Shown: positions 34,340-43,500 of the stretch, piece by piece | Position numbering within the stretch: the stretch's first letter is position 1 | Layout of the letters: every line of letters begins with the position of its first letter | Source: CAZHPY01 sp964534705 | Lineage (GTDB): Bacteria; Omnitrophota; Gorgyraeia; 2-01-FULL-45-10 | Direction: 5' to 3' | Length of the DNA stretch: 44,499 nucleotides | Assembly (NCBI GenBank): GCA_964534705.1 | Contig: CAZHPY010000004.1 | Location: forward strand, 1 to 44,499 | Translations under genes and position numbers: made by a program | The notes under the pieces: model-generated | The model's input: the letters and a program-made list of their open reading frames with translations, nothing else | What the model was told of the DNA's origin: nothing | Databases searched by the model: none

Positions 34340-35513
34340 AACGGAGGGCCTCTACCGGATCGAGTCTCGACGCTTTATACGCCGGATAGATCGTAGCCAA
34401 AAGGCTTATAAGGATACTGGACAGGACTATGACAAGAATATCCTGCGGCTCTAATTTTACAGGCAACTTATCTATATAATATATATCCTGCGGCAATGAG
34501 ATAAATTTGTATGTTTTCAGGCACCAGCACAAGGCCACCCCTAAAGCCGTACCAAAGGCGGTTCCCAGGATGCCTATCATGCCGCCTTCTATGGCAAATA
34601 GCACCATTACATTATTATTGCTTGCGCCGATCGACTTGAGTATGCCTATATCCTTTGTCTTTTCGAGGACTGTCATTATCAGGGTGCTGGCAATATTCAG
34701 GCATGCAACGATCACTATAAGCGTCAATATAAGGAACATTACGGTTTTTTCCAATTTCAGCGCGGCAAGAAGATTCTTGTTCTGTTCCATCCATGTTCTG
34801 ACAATAAAGGCCGTGCCCAATCTTCTCAATAGATCCCTTTTTACCTCTAAGGCGTTGAATTCGTCATCGATCTTTATGCCGATACCGCTGACCAGGCCCG
34901 ATACGGCAAAAAGCTCCTGCGCCTTCTTCACGTCCACGAAAACAAAATTCATGTCATATTCATACATGCCGGAAGTAAATATGCCGCATACCTTTAATGT
35001 CATTCCTTTTGTATCCGACGGGGACACTAGCGTTATCTTATCCCCCAACCGCAGCCGCAGCTTCGAAGCCAACTCATTGCCTATGACAATACCGTCCTGG
35101 CCGAAATTTAAAGTTCCTTGCGTCAGATATGCTTTTATCTTACTTATCTTTTCTTCGCCTGCGCTTTCTATGCCTTTGACTATAACACCTGTAACGTTTT
35201 CATTTCTGCGTACAAGGGCCTGGCCGTGCAAATAAGGCGCAACCGCAACGACATGCGGGGCCTCAAGGATCTTAGCGATAAAATCCTGCGAAGAGCTCAC
35301 GCCGTAATCTGATTCTACGACCAGGTGCGCGTTCATCCCTATTATTTTTTCCCTGAGATCATTATCAAAACCGGACATTACCGAGATGACCACGATAAGC
35401 GCGGCAACGCCGACGGCTATGCCGAGTATTGATATCATGCTTATTATGGATATGAATTTCTCTTTATGCCTTGATGTGAGATATCTGAGGGCTACAAAAT
35501 AGAGCCAGTTCAT
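34332..35513 (-). CDS. lolC: Lipoprotein-releasing system permease (LolC/LolE family)
   Basis: The 393-residue membrane protein has one N-terminal helix (SIISMISILGIAVGVAALIVVISVMSGF), a large periplasmic MacB-like domain (residues about 50-260) and three C-terminal helices (TVMFLILTLIVIVACLNIASTL, GIGMI-like GGMIGILGTAFGTALGVALC and DILVIVLSSILISLLATIYPAYKASRLDPVEALRYE). FDNDLREKIIGMNAHLVV is typical of LolC/E. Only one permease gene is present, so the transporter is probably a homodimer (LolF type). It overlaps lysS by four bases. Confidence 0.94.
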   Translation of the reverse strand: MNWLYFVALRYLTSRHKEKFISIISMISILGIAVGVAALIVVISVMSGFDNDLREKIIGMNAHLVVESDYGVSSSQDFIAKILEAPHVVAVAPYLHGQALVRRNENVTGVIVKGIESAGEEKISKIKAYLTQGTLNFGQDGIVIGNELASKLRLRLGDKITLVSPSDTKGMTLKVCGIFTSGMYEYDMNFVFVDVKKAQELFAVSGLVSGIGIKIDDEFNALEVKRDLLRRLGTAFIVRTWMEQNKNLLAALKLEKTVMFLILTLIVIVACLNIASTLIMTVLEKTKDIGILKSIGASNNNVMVLFAIEGGMIGILGTAFGTALGVALCWCLKTYKFISLPQDIYYIDKLPVKLEPQDILVIVLSSILISLLATIYPAYKASRLDPVEALRYE

Positions 35514-36964
35514 TCAACGTTTTCTGGTTTTAACTGCGGGAACAGTATGACATCCCGTATGGACGGTGAATTTGTCAACACCATAACCAGCCTGTCTATG
35601 CCTATACCCAGTCCGCCTGCGGGTGGCATGCCGTACTCCAGGGCACGGACAAAGTCATAGTCTATTTTATTTTTCCTATCCTTGACGCCTTCCAGATCGG
35701 CTTCGAAACGTTTTGCCTGCTCTATCGGATCATTAAGCTCCGAATACGCATTCGCCACTTCCATTCCGCCCATATAAAGCTCGAACCGGTCTGTAAGAAG
35801 AGGGTTATCCCTTCTGCATTTGGCAAGCGGGCACATTTCTTTAAAAATATCTACGACGAACACGGGGTGGTTATGCGCCTTTGGCTCTATCAACTCACCC
35901 ACTATGTTGATGATCTGGGTCCTGGATAATTCTTTTCCTTCGATCTCGATTCCTTTATTCTTTAATTTCTTTATCCATTCTTCCTGGCTTTCATCGGGAC
36001 TTATGCCGAACTGTTCCTTCATGAGGTCAGCAAAAGAGATCTTTTCCCATTTGGACAGGTCTATTGTCTTACCCTGATATTCGAAAGAGGCCTTGCCTAA
36101 AATAGACTGGGCCAGGCTCGTTATAAGCTCCTCCGTTAATTTCATCATCCCCGCGCAATCTGAATATGCCTCATAAACTTCCAGCATAGTGAATTCAGGA
36201 TTATGCCTGGTGGAAATACCTTCGTTCCTGAAATTCCTGTTGACCTCATAGACCTTATCAAGTCCGCCCACTAAAAGCCTTTTAAGGAAAAGTTCGGGCG
36301 CTATCCTCAGATAAAGATCTATACTCAAGGCTTCATGATGCGTCTTAAAAGGTTTTCCCGCCGCGCCACCGGGTATAGACTGCATCATAGGCGTTTCGAC
36401 CTCAAGAAATCCTTTGGAATCAAGAAAAGAGCGTATATGGCTGACCACCCTCGACCTGGCGACAAACACTTTTCTTACGTCATCGTTCATGGCCAGATCT
36501 ACGTAACGCTGCCTGTACCTGGTTTCAACATCCTTAAGGCCGTGCCATTTTTCCGGAAGCGGCCGCAGCGACTTTGACAGGATAACAAGTTCAGTGGTTT
36601 TTAAGGACGGTTCGCCCGTCCTTGTTTTAAAGGTTTCTCCCTTCACCCCGACAAAATCACCTATATCAAGGTTGTTCGATAGCTCAAAACCGGCCTCTCC
36701 AACGATATCGGCTTTAACATAAAGCTGTATCTTCCCTGTGGAATCTTTAAGGTCGTAGAATTTTGCCTTCCCATGTTCGCGGCATGCCATCAGCCTGCCC
36801 GCCAGTGTAACGGATTGCCCCTCGGTAAAATTATCCGTGATCTTCTTTATGGTAGCTGTGGTATCAAATCTGCCGCCATACGCATAAATGCCCTTATTAT
36901 TTATTGCATCAAGTTTCGCTTTTCTCTGCCTGATAAGCTCGTTCTCTTCGTGTTCGATCGTCAT
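35510..36964 (-). CDS. lysS: Lysyl-tRNA synthetase, class II
   Basis: LysS charges tRNA-Lys. The 484 residues show an N-terminal OB-fold anticodon-binding domain (VTLAGRLMACREHGKAKFYDLKD) and class II motifs: motif 1 around RSFLDSKGFLEVETPMMQ, motif 2 in VYEVNRNFRNEGISTRHNPEFTMLE and motif 3 in GMPPAGGLGIGIDRLVM. PQLKPE at the end is typical. The gene begins the lysS-lolC-lolD unit and is divergent from the sigma-factor gene. Confidence 0.97.
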   Translation of the reverse strand: MTIEHEENELIRQRKAKLDAINNKGIYAYGGRFDTTATIKKITDNFTEGQSVTLAGRLMACREHGKAKFYDLKDSTGKIQLYVKADIVGEAGFELSNNLDIGDFVGVKGETFKTRTGEPSLKTTELVILSKSLRPLPEKWHGLKDVETRYRQRYVDLAMNDDVRKVFVARSRVVSHIRSFLDSKGFLEVETPMMQSIPGGAAGKPFKTHHEALSIDLYLRIAPELFLKRLLVGGLDKVYEVNRNFRNEGISTRHNPEFTMLEVYEAYSDCAGMMKLTEELITSLAQSILGKASFEYQGKTIDLSKWEKISFADLMKEQFGISPDESQEEWIKKLKNKGIEIEGKELSRTQIINIVGELIEPKAHNHPVFVVDIFKEMCPLAKCRRDNPLLTDRFELYMGGMEVANAYSELNDPIEQAKRFEADLEGVKDRKNKIDYDFVRALEYGMPPAGGLGIGIDRLVMVLTNSPSIRDVILFPQLKPENVE

Positions 36965-36969
36965 ATAAG

Positions 36970-37018
36970 TTCCCTTCTATATTCAGACAATTATATACCA
37001 CCTATATGCCAGGGTCAA
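36970..37018 (-). promoter_or_regulatory. Sigma70-type promoter of lysS
   Basis: On the minus strand TTGACC (37013-37018) and TATAAT (36990-36995) are 17 bp apart, and an AAGGGAAC ribosome site lies shortly before the ATG at 36964. The promoter occupies the 119-bp divergent spacer between lysS and the ECF sigma gene. Confidence 0.82.
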
Positions 37019-37044
37019 TACTATATTGCGCATCAAGATATTAC

Positions 37045-37074
37045 TTGACCTGCCGACGGGAGGCGTGATATCGT
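37045..37074 (+). promoter_or_regulatory. Possible promoter of the sigma-factor gene
   Basis: TTGACC (37045-37050) and TATCGT (37069-37074) are 18 bp apart. Transcription would start close to the ATG at 37084, giving a leaderless or nearly leaderless message, which agrees with the lack of a ribosome site at normal distance. The -10 match is weak. Confidence 0.4.
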
Positions 37075-37083
37075 ATTTTTCTG

Positions 37084-37692
37084 ATGAAATACGATCATAT
37101 CGAAAGCGACCGTAATATCGTTGAAGGCTGCATAAATAAAGACTTGGCATGCTGGAACGCCTTGATATCAAAATACTCCAGGCTTATATACATATCCATA
37201 GAAAAACGCCTTAAAAAATACGGTTTTACGCTTCCGCAGCATGACATAGAAGATATCCGCCAAAATGTACTGTCTTCTATATGGAAAGAAGACAAGCTGA
37301 AAGATGTGACAAGCAGGGAAAATATTTCTTATTGGCTGTCCATAGTATCCGGAAATGCCGCGATAGCATACATGCGAAAGCCGGATACAAGAAATATAAA
37401 TAAGACATTATCGCTTGACGAAACAAGATATGAAAAGAGCGCATATGATACGATAGCCGCCGGCACATCAGGTCCCGATAGCCATATTCTGAGAAAAGAA
37501 ATGGAAGAAAAAATAGATAAAGCCATCAAGGGGCTTTCATCAAAAGAGAAACTTATTATAAGGCTTATGCTCTTCCATGAAAAAAAGCACTATGAAATCG
37601 CGGAAATGCTCGGCGTGCCGGAGGGTACGATATCGTCCTGCATCAAAAGAGCAAAGGATAAATTAAAAGGTTGTTTACAGGATTTTAAATAA
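37084..37692 (+). CDS. ECF-type RNA polymerase sigma factor
   Basis: The 202-residue protein has region 2 at about residues 22-90 (ACWNALISKYSRLIYISI, DIEDIRQNVLSSIWKED, ISYWLSIVSGNAAIAYMRK) and region 4 at about 148-195 (GLSSKEKLIIRLMLFHEKKHYEIAEMLGVPEGTISSCIKRAKDKLK), with no region 3, as in ECF sigma factors. The next gene encodes a zinc-motif membrane anti-sigma factor, so the protein is probably held inactive at the membrane until a signal. The specific ECF group is not clear to me. It is the first gene of the plus-strand cluster. Confidence 0.92.
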   Translation: MKYDHIESDRNIVEGCINKDLACWNALISKYSRLIYISIEKRLKKYGFTLPQHDIEDIRQNVLSSIWKEDKLKDVTSRENISYWLSIVSGNAAIAYMRKPDTRNINKTLSLDETRYEKSAYDTIAAGTSGPDSHILRKEMEEKIDKAIKGLSSKEKLIIRLMLFHEKKHYEIAEMLGVPEGTISSCIKRAKDKLKGCLQDFK

Positions 37693-37696
37693 AAAA

Positions 37697-37724
37697 TGCA
37701 AGAATTTTGACCATTTTAGCGTCT
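37697..37724 (+). promoter_or_regulatory. Putative ECF promoter box 1 (before the anti-sigma gene)
   Basis: TGCAAGAATTTT (37697-37708), nine bases, then AGCGTCT (37718-37724). The same two blocks with the same spacing recur at 38303-38330. A -35 block with AA-rich core and a -10 block containing CGTC are typical of ECF promoters. Transcription would begin just before the anti-sigma ribosome site GGGAGG. Confidence 0.78.
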
Positions 37725-37744
37725 TATATATGTGGGAGGTTTTC

Positions 37745-38194
37745 ATGACAGAAACAGGAAACAAAGTAAACATTCATCCTTCAGAAGCCGAATTATCCGA
37801 TTATCTTGGTGGTGTTTCGGCAGGCAACGACAAGACAAAACTGGAAAATCACATAGCCTGCTGCCCTGAATGCCTGACAAGGATAGTTTCCGCTTATGAA
37901 GCAGTAAGGGACTTCGAAAAAATGAATCCGGACAAGAAAAGGAAGGGGCGTATCATGAAAAGGCTTAACATTTATTTAATTCTTGCCACTGTCTCATTTA
38001 TACTATCGTTTATCATACCTCAGTATTTTATACAGCTTCTCACCGCTACTCTACTTTTAGGTATAAAATGGGTAGCGGATGCCAAATCCACAAAGATGCT
38101 TGTCATGATATATGAGGCCTGGAAAAATGGCGGTGAAAAAGAAGCGTCCCGTATTTTAAAGACGCTTGACCAAAACCCAAAAAACCGCCTGTAA
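37745..38194 (+). CDS. Zinc-motif membrane anti-sigma factor
   Basis: The 149-residue protein carries the ZAS signature H36-x3-C40-x2-C43, with H11 upstream, in its cytoplasmic N-terminal part. One long or two short membrane helices follow at about residues 73-105 (IYLILATVSFILSFIIPQYFIQLL...). A short C-terminal tail (MLVMIYEAWKNGGEKEASRIL) follows. Such proteins bind and silence the ECF sigma encoded next to them. The ATG at 37745 has GGGAGG seven bases upstream; the ATG at 37730 lies in the promoter region and cannot be the start. Confidence 0.87.
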   Translation: MTETGNKVNIHPSEAELSDYLGGVSAGNDKTKLENHIACCPECLTRIVSAYEAVRDFEKMNPDKKRKGRIMKRLNIYLILATVSFILSFIIPQYFIQLLTATLLLGIKWVADAKSTKMLVMIYEAWKNGGEKEASRILKTLDQNPKNRL

Positions 38195-38302
38195 AATATC
38201 GTTGACTTACTGATCCTGATTTTACGCTTATACCCTATCGTTATTGTAACTCCTTTTAATCCAATCTGTTACAACTCCAATTAAAAATATTTTAAAAAAA
38301 AT

Positions 38303-38330
38303 TGCAAGAATTTTCCCACTTTTAGCGTCT
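38303..38330 (+). promoter_or_regulatory. Putative ECF promoter box 2 (before spoVG)
   Basis: TGCAAGAATTTT (38303-38314), nine bases, AGCGTCT (38324-38330), then TTATATATGG, almost identical to box 1 including spacing and following bases. The 108 bp between the anti-sigma stop and this box show no gene or hairpin, so spoVG probably starts a separate transcript under the ECF factor. Confidence 0.8.
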
Positions 38331-38350
38331 TTATATATGGGGAAAACCGA

Positions 38351-38360
38351 AAGGAGGTGA
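38351..38360 (+). promoter_or_regulatory. Strong ribosome binding site of spoVG
   Basis: AAGGAGGTGA is a full anti-16S match seven bases before the spoVG ATG. It is the strongest ribosome site noticed in the window and implies high translation. Confidence 0.9.
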
Positions 38361-38367
38361 AAAAAAG

Positions 38368-38631
38368 ATGCTAAAGGAGGATTTAAAACTGGAAGTGGCA
38401 AGGATCCATAAACTTGATGGCAGCGGCTCTACAAAAGCCTTCTGTGACTTGTCTATCCTTGACAACTTTGTAATCAAGGGGGTACGGGTAGTAGAGGGCG
38501 AAAAAGGGCTGTTTGTAAGTATGCCGCGCGAAGCCGGAAAGGATGGCAAATGGTATAACACCGTAACGCTTCTTAATAAAGAAGTAAAAAACGAAATAGA
38601 AAAACTCGTTCTTGAGGCATACGGAGCTTAA
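38368..38631 (+). CDS. spoVG: SpoVG-family regulator
   Basis: SpoVG proteins are small DNA/RNA-binding regulators known from septation, virulence and stress control in Gram-positives and spirochaetes. The 87-residue protein fits the family: LEVARIHKLDGSGSTKAFCDL, NFVIKGVRVVEGEKGLFVSMP and a final NEIEKLVLEAYGA helix. It lies behind ECF box 2 and a very strong ribosome site, directly before the YraN gene (one base between stop and start codons). Its target here is unknown. Confidence 0.9.
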   Translation: MLKEDLKLEVARIHKLDGSGSTKAFCDLSILDNFVIKGVRVVEGEKGLFVSMPREAGKDGKWYNTVTLLNKEVKNEIEKLVLEAYGA

Positions 38632-38632
38632 G

Positions 38633-39010
38633 ATGGGCCGGGAGAAGAGGAAGACGGGTAATATCGGTGAATGCTTGGCCTGTTCTTACCTGAAGAAAAA
38701 AGGATACAGGATACTTGAGCGTAACTTTCGCACAATATTCGGTGAGATAGATATTGTAGCAAGGCTCAATGAAATCATGGTCTTCGTAGAGGTAAAAACA
38801 AGGCTGACCTCTTCTCTCGGCCCGCCGTACCTTGCAATAACAAAAGTAAAAGAAAGGCACATAATCAAAAACGCTATCTTTTATCTTAAGGCACACAGGA
38901 TCATAGAAGTACAATGGAGGATAGATATCGTGTCAATAAAATTGAACGATAAGTACGAAACCGAAAAGATAGAATTGATTGAAAATGCCGTAGAGGATAA
39001 TTATATATAA
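38633..39010 (+). CDS. YraN/UPF0102 family nuclease-like protein
   Basis: The 125-residue protein has the UPF0102 pattern: TGNIGECLACSYLKKKGYRILERNFR, the endonuclease-like GEIDIVARLNEIMVFVEVKTR core (E-x-D...E-V-K) and QWRIDIVSI. Family members adopt a restriction-endonuclease-like fold of unclear role. The ATG at 38633 lies one base after the spoVG stop; a start 21 bases earlier overlaps spoVG and is less likely. Next to a YifB gene it forms a common bacterial pair. Confidence 0.93.
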   Translation: MGREKRKTGNIGECLACSYLKKKGYRILERNFRTIFGEIDIVARLNEIMVFVEVKTRLTSSLGPPYLAITKVKERHIIKNAIFYLKAHRIIEVQWRIDIVSIKLNDKYETEKIELIENAVEDNYI

Positions 39011-39027
39011 ATTCAGGAGAGACAAAA

Positions 39028-40560
39028 ATGATCTCAAAGATATATTCAAGTTGTGTATTGGGGGTTGATGCTTATGAGGTAACCGCTGAGGTCGATATAG
39101 GAGGAGGTCTGCCGCATTTCAGCATAGTCGGCCTACCGGATATCGCCATAAAAGAATCCCGAGACCGTATAAAATCAGCCATAAAAAATTCCGGCTTCTC
39201 CTTCCCTTCGACAAAGATAATAGTAAACCTGGCTCCTGCAGATATAAAAAAGGAAGGCGCTTCATACGATCTTCCCATCGCGCTTTCTATCCTATCGACT
39301 GAAAATGTGATAGATTTCAACCTTCTGAATGATCATATATTCTGCGGAGAGCTTTCTCTGGATGGGAAAATAAAACCCATTAAAGGCGCACTTCCAATTG
39401 CCATTGCTTTAAAAAAAATGAATAAAAAGATCTTTATACTGCCTAAGGAAAATTCAAAGGAAGCCGCTACGGTCAAAGGTATTGAGGTTTATCCGGTATC
39501 AACATTGAGAGAGGTCGTAGATTTTTTAAATAAAAAAATCTCAAAAAAACAGGAAGAGTTGAATATTGAAAATATATTTAAGAGAAATTCGAAGTACAGA
39601 TCTGATTTTAGTGAGGTTAAGGGGCAGGAGCATGTAAAAAGGGGGCTTGAGGTAGCTGCTGCGGGCGGGCATAACATCCTATTAATAGGACCGCCGGGTT
39701 CCGGGAAGAGCATGCTAGCCAAGAGATTGCCTACCATACTCTCAGAAATGACACTTGAAGAAGGGCTTGAGACTTCCGGCATACACAGCATAGCGGGGAT
39801 ACTGCCAAAGGATAAGGTAATATTAGGGACACGGCCATTCAGGTCTCCACATCATACAATATCTGATGCGGCATTGCTAGGGGGCGGCACAAATCCAACT
39901 CCGGGAGAAATAAGCCTGGCCCATAACGGAGTTCTTTTTCTGGATGAATTACCGGAATTCAAGAGGAACGTTTTGGGGGTACTGAGACAACCTATGGAAG
40001 ATGGCCAGGTCACGATAGCGAGGGTAGCAAATACATTGACCTACCCTGCCAAATTCATGCTGGTTGCCGCAATGAACCCTTGCCCCTGCGGATATTTTAC
40101 GGACCCGAAAAGAGAGTGCCACTGTACGCCCTTTCAGACACAGAATTATCTTTCTAAAGTATCCGGCCCATTACTGGACAGGATCGACATACATCTGGAG
40201 GTACCAAGGCTTAAATACGAAAATCTCACCGATAAGAGACGTGGTGAACCTTCTACGGAAATAAGAAAACGTGTCGACATGGCTCGGGACATTCAGAAAA
40301 AGCGGCAAAAAAACGACGGTACGTTCTTTAACGCTCACCTGGAACCAAAAGAAATTGAGGCATATTGTGCCCTGGATAAGGAGGCTGAAGAACTGTTAAA
40401 GCTGGCCATACTTGAATTAGGCATATCGGCAAGGGCTTACGACAAGATATTAAAGGTATCCCGCACAATAGCGGACCTTGACGGCAAAGACGTTATAGAA
40501 GCTCATCACATATCCGAGGCTATCTCATACAGGAGTTTAGATAGGAACCTATGGGGATAA
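39028..40560 (+). CDS. YifB/ComM family Mg-chelatase-like AAA+ ATPase
   Basis: Residues 1 to about 170 are the N-terminal ChlI-like Lon-S5-type domain (DIGGGLPHFSIVGLPDIAIKESRDRIKSAI). The AAA+ core has the Walker A motif GPPGSGKSMLAKRLP and PFRSPHHTISDAALLGGG. It also has the Walker B region LFLDELPEF and the zinc-like segment NPCPCGYFTDPKRECHC. The C terminus (SARAYDKILKVSRTIADL) is the Mg-chelatase C domain. ComM homologues promote branch migration during transformation. At 510 residues it is full length. It is the last plus-strand gene, only 10 bp from the convergent repeat-protein gene. Confidence 0.95.
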   Translation: MISKIYSSCVLGVDAYEVTAEVDIGGGLPHFSIVGLPDIAIKESRDRIKSAIKNSGFSFPSTKIIVNLAPADIKKEGASYDLPIALSILSTENVIDFNLLNDHIFCGELSLDGKIKPIKGALPIAIALKKMNKKIFILPKENSKEAATVKGIEVYPVSTLREVVDFLNKKISKKQEELNIENIFKRNSKYRSDFSEVKGQEHVKRGLEVAAAGGHNILLIGPPGSGKSMLAKRLPTILSEMTLEEGLETSGIHSIAGILPKDKVILGTRPFRSPHHTISDAALLGGGTNPTPGEISLAHNGVLFLDELPEFKRNVLGVLRQPMEDGQVTIARVANTLTYPAKFMLVAAMNPCPCGYFTDPKRECHCTPFQTQNYLSKVSGPLLDRIDIHLEVPRLKYENLTDKRRGEPSTEIRKRVDMARDIQKKRQKNDGTFFNAHLEPKEIEAYCALDKEAEELLKLAILELGISARAYDKILKVSRTIADLDGKDVIEAHHISEAISYRSLDRNLWG

Positions 40561-40570
40561 TTATATAGAC

Positions 40571-43500
40571 TTATGCGGCTTCCGCGAACCTGCGTGCAGC
40601 TTCGCGCAGGACCTTCAGTTTCTCATGTTCCACTATTCCGGATACTTTACCGAGAGCGTCTATTATCTTCTTTACTATATCTGTTATGTCAAAAATAGTG
40701 ACATATCTCAGGTCCGTAACTGGGTCTCCATAGACTTTAAAATAATAGTACCTGGCAGTATGGACCTTTGCAGTTACATCGGCTATTGTTTCAGCATAGG
40801 CAATTCTTTCATCCGCAGACTTCCCCTTATTCAACTCGTCTATCAAAGCCTTCTGTTTATCATTCGTGACTATCGCAGCGACTTTTATGCCGGACCTCGC
40901 CAATTTTGGCAAAAATATTCCCAGTCCGTTATCAAAAGTAACTTTTTCTGAAAAGATAAATGTTGATTTATCCTTTTCAAGTATATTTTCTATACGTAAA
41001 AGGCGCGATAGCTCCTCAAGGAACACGGTTGTGTTTAGATGATTCTCATACCATTCCTGATGAAGAGGCTGTTCATCCTCTGAGGGTTCTTCTGATACAA
41101 TGGGCAGCGCCGGCACAAAGTCCATTAATGTGGCATCTTCGCCGATCTTTGCATCAAGGCTTTTCACATGTATCTTGCCCAAGGCAAGTAAAACTGCTCC
41201 GATATCATATCCCATACTATCGGCAAATTCAGTCATTAGTTCTGTTTCCGACAATTCCCTGCTGTGCTCCATTTCGGATCTAACCTTGAATTCCCTGAAC
41301 TTTCTTCTGATCTGCCTCAGGCTTTCCGGCTGATCTCGATAATACAATATCAAGTTGATGCATTTGAGATATGTATGTAGATAAGCAATATAGGACGACT
41401 GCCTCAGATCATTCTTAAGCAGATTAGCATATATATTATGCCGCATGCTTGCCTCCAACAGCAGTTCATAGGCCAGCGATTTTCTGCTTTCATCTTTGTA
41501 CTTTTTTATCCGATCCAGGTGCCTTTCTATCAACCAGTCTCTTGCACCCACCCTTATTTTTTCATCGCATGAAAATAATAAAAGCCCCGCTTTTCCATAA
41601 TCATCTTCTGATATCGTTTTTACTTTCAACAAGGCAGATAAGCAGGCCTTCTCTTCTTCAGTTGCCTTGCGTATATATTCTTTTAGCTCCTCCCGCTTCC
41701 CTGAATCTTCAGCCAATATATCTATTAAACCGTAAACGGTACTTAATCCGAATTGGCGCAACAACAGCCTGAATTGCAGGTATTTCTTTTCTTCATCATT
41801 CAAAAGACGGTCTAATGGAGGCATTTTTGCCTTTTCTTTACGCATATATGAAAAGTTTCTGGTAATAAATTCGGGGTTTGCTATTATTTTTGCCACCAAA
41901 ACATTAGGGATGTTAAACCCCGGTATCACTGCCTTTAACTTCATAAATTCAGTTGCATAACTTTTTATCTCGTTTTCTTTCCGTGAACCGCGTAGTACAA
42001 GAGAAAGGCAATAGCTCTCGTTTATGCCAACCTCTTTTAGGGTTTTGATAATACCCTTTATCTCTCCTTCCTTCCGGGAGCTTATAAGGACAGAGGCAGT
42101 ATGAAATCCCTCGCTGATGCCAAACCCCTTAAGGACATTGACAAGGCCTTTCATCTCTTCTCCCTTGCGTGAACTTGCGAGGATAAGGGCAAGATGATAA
42201 GATTCGGTAATACCAAGCTCCTTCAGGGTACCAACAATAGATCTTATTTCTTTTTCCTTCCGGGCACCACGCAATATTATGGAAAGGTGATAACCCTTGG
42301 TTATCCCAAGTCCTTTCAAGGTCCTGACAATGCTCTTTATCTCTGTTTCCTTCCGGGAACTTGTAAGGATATAAGCAAGGTGGGCCCCTTCGGTTATACC
42401 AAGCTCTTTCAATGTATCTACAATAGATTTTATCTCTTCTTCCTTCCTTGCGCTGCGCAGTATGAGTGAAAGATTCGCGCCTCCTTTTATGCCAGCCCTT
42501 TCCAGTGTATTAATAATATCCACTATCTCTTTTTTCTTCCGGGCGCTGTGCAATATAAGGGAAAGGTGATAACCCTTGGTTATCCCAAGTCCTTTCAAGG
42601 TCCTGACAATGCTCTTTATCTCTGTTTCCTTCCGGGAACTTGTAAGGATATAAGCAAGGTGGGCCCCTTCGGTAATGCCCAGCCTTCTCAGTGTTTTTAC
42701 AAGAGATTTTACTTCTTTTTCCTTCCGGGAACTTGTAAGGATAGGTGCAAGATAAGCACCTTCTGTGATACCAAATTTCTTCAAGGTTTTGATAATGGTT
42801 TTTATCTCTTCTCCATTGCGTGAATTTGTAAGGATAGGGGCAATATAAGCACCTTCTGTAATGCCAAAATCCCTCAGTGTGTTAATAAGCTCTTTTACCT
42901 CTTCTTCCTTCCGCGAACTTGTAAGAATAAGAGCAAGATGATAACCTCCGGTTATGCCAAGCATTTTAAGGGTATTTATAAGACTCTTTATTTCTTTTTC
43001 CTTCCGGGAACTATGCAATATCATGGCCATATGAGCACTCTTAGTAATGCCAAACATCTTCAGGGTCTTGACAACCGATCTTATCTCTTCTTTTTCCCGT
43101 GCGCTGTGTAGAATCTGGGCAAGATGAGTGCTGCCGGTAATCCCAAGTTCTTTTAGAGTTCTGATAAAAACCTGGACATCTTCTGCTTTTCTGGAACTCG
43201 CGAGTATGCTGGCAATATGGTTGCTTTCTGTGATACCAAGCATTTTAAGGGTATTTATAACAGAGCTCACATCTTCTGCTTTTCTGGAACTTATGAGTAT
43301 GCGTACAATATGATGGCTTTCGGTGATATAAAGCTCCTTTAGGATATTAATAAGAACTATCATCTCATCTTCCTTACGGGAGCTGCGCAGGATCAGGGTG
43401 AGATGATTGCTCTTAAATACAAAAGATCCGTTATCTTTACACAGGAATGATAACCGCAGAACTTCTAACCTCTCATTCAGCTTTATAATCTTTGATATTT

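Noticed and set aside
36965..37083. A tRNA or small RNA gene in the lysS-sigma spacer
   Set aside because: The spacer is explained by the lysS promoter and a probable sigma promoter; no cloverleaf or strong hairpin is seen.
40584..40612. CCTGCG/CGCAGG inverted repeat near the convergent gene ends as a terminator
   Set aside because: It lies in the coding end of the giant protein gene, and no T-run follows on either strand.
41939..43426. Regular 93-bp repeats considered as a CRISPR array
   Set aside because: There are no spacers: the whole 93-bp unit repeats, in one continuous reading frame, with protein-like divergence.
41939..43426. TALE-like DNA-binding code in the 31-residue repeats
   Set aside because: The positions after the first helix are nearly constant (SSRKE) rather than hypervariable, and the protein has a signal-like N terminus.
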